Part shown: positions 44,142-45,087 of the stretch, piece by piece
Numbering within the stretch: the first letter of the stretch is position 1
Layout: each line of letters opens with the position of its first letter
Assembly (NCBI GenBank): GCA_048213135.1
Contig: PS015454.1
Span: 16,151-61,237, forward strand
Source: Reclinomonas americana ATCC 50394
Lineage: Eukaryota; Jakobida; Jakobea; Jakobida
Reading direction: 5' to 3'
Length of the DNA: 45,087 nucleotides
Made by a program: the position numbers and the translations under genes
The notes under the pieces: generated by a model
What the model was told of the DNA's origin: nothing
What the model saw: the letters and a program-made list of their open reading frames with translations, nothing else
Database searches by the model: none

Positions 44142-45049
44142 TTAATCACCATCACCTCCCCCACCCTCCTCATCATCATCACCACCACCCGCACCATAAT
44201 CATCCCCCACCACCGCCGACCCATCCACCAACAAATTCTCCTCCATCATCTCCTCCGCCACCGCCGCCTCGTCCTCCTCCTCAGCCTCTCCCTCCTCTTC
44301 CTCCTCCTGCACCATCATTTCCTCCTCACTCACCACCGATGCCGCCCGTCGTCGCTCCCCTGCATCCTCTACCGCCTCCACCTCCTCCTCGCCCGCGACC
44401 CCATCCACCTCCATTCCCTGCCCACCGACAGCAGCGGCGGCCTCGTCGAATCCACCCGCACTGAACGCACCCCCGCGCGCATCCTGATCGCCCTCCGTGT
44501 CGTCCATCACCAGCTCCTTCGGGAAGTACCGTCGCACGCACATGATGACGGGCAGTACGCGAGCCAAGTACATTTCCTCGTCCTCGCCTGCAGATGGGGG
44601 TGAGCAGCAGGGAACTCACTGCGAGCACGTACTACACACAATCAAACACACCCTCCAACATGGGCAGCACCAGCATGTACAGCACCGGATGTTGAAACTT
44701 GCGATTCACCAGCGTCACCATCAGCTCCGTCAGTTCCTGCGCTTGCTCCACTGCACCGAGAACGAGATCAAAATCAGTGCTCGTCTCACCCCCTTCTCCC
44801 TCCGTATCACACCGCTCTCTTCAATCTCTCTGCAACAGAGACGAAGTGACTTGCCTCGCTGTGCCACAAGCAAGACGTCGCACCAGTCCCTCATCCTCTC
44901 TCTCTCTCTCTCTCTCTCTGACACGCACACACAGCTGCGCATGCGCACGAGTACAGCAAGGACAACTCGCCCTGAAGACAAAATCATTGATTTGTTCACA
45001 ACACAGCTGAACAGCCAAAGATGCCTTCTCGACCAATCCCCCTCCATCC

Positions 45050-45087
<38 letters not shown>
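44142..45087 (-). CDS. Acidic-tailed helical protein, partial (5' end off the right edge)
   Basis: The last exon (44587-44142) reads EDEEMYLARVLPVIMCVRRY, FPKELVMDDTEGDQDARG, then a very acidic Glu/Asp/Gly tail with EEEEEGEAEEEDEAAVAEE, ending in TAA. It joins in phase with exon 44750-44652 (VEQAQELTELMVTLVNRKFQ, HPVLYMLVLPMLEG). A further upstream exon near 45025-44983 reads EKASLAVQLCCEQINDF. The helical part resembles armadillo/HEAT-type or complex-subunit proteins, but I do not recognise the family. Acidic tails of this kind are common in chromatin and transport factors. The acidic codons (GAG/GAT) give the minus strand an extreme purine bias, mirrored as Pro/His-rich open frames on the plus strand. 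Confidence 0.6.
44898..44921. repeat. (TC)n microsatellite
   Basis: A short CT dinucleotide run lies in an intron of the right-edge gene. A second, longer CT run closes the window at 45056-45087. Confidence 0.9.

Noticed and set aside
44037-44603. Plus-strand Pro/His-rich open frames
   Set aside because: They are the antisense of the Glu/Asp/Gly-rich exon of the minus-strand gene, whose frame splices correctly with 44750-44652.

Overview
This is nuclear DNA from a very gene-dense eukaryote, probably unicellular. Almost every gene needs GT-AG splicing to read through. Introns are mostly 55-250 bases, some swollen by purine/pyrimidine tracts and minisatellites. Neighbouring genes are often only 15-140 bases apart, and runs of N mark a draft assembly. 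I cannot name the species. No rRNA, tRNA, insertion sequence or CRISPR array was recognised.

Layout. (1) 1-5546, minus: two adjacent secreted proteins built from the same undescribed two-exon cysteine module (W-P-x-x-G ... C ... C). The first runs off the left edge; the second ends in a DxD glycosyltransferase domain. (2) 5659-11109: a membrane J-domain protein (minus) and a GH27 alpha-galactosidase (plus), divergent across a 58-base gap. (3) 11151-17713, minus: a TROVE/Ro60-like RNA-binding protein with its own vWA domain plus a second, different vWA; part of it is lost in an assembly gap. (4) 17927-21796: an Asn-run hypothetical (minus) divergent from a DHH/DHHA1 phosphoesterase (plus). (5) 21929-28240: a hypothetical (minus) divergent from a vWA plus P-loop GTPase protein (plus). 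(6) 28529-35088, minus: an intronless Nudix protein, then a degenerate CMTR1-like protein and an apparently active CMTR2-like cap 2'-O-methyltransferase only 15 bases apart. (7) 35632-43924, plus: two tandem HEPN-NACHT (STAND) genes, the second ending in pentapeptide and WD40 repeats. (8) 44142-45087, minus: the 3' end of an acidic-tailed gene.

Working together. The left end looks secretory/glycan-related (signal peptides, glycosyltransferase, ER-type J protein, alpha-galactosidase). The right two thirds is rich in RNA- and nucleotide-handling proteins and innate-immunity-like NTPases (TROVE, DHH, Nudix, cap methyltransferases, IFI44-like GTPase, HEPN-STAND pair). Shared pathway membership is inference. 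The strongest candidates for something undescribed are the repeated secretory module, the tandem HEPN-STAND pair, and a recurrent non-canonical 5' splice site GTTGCGT that phase-correct gene models require at eleven introns.
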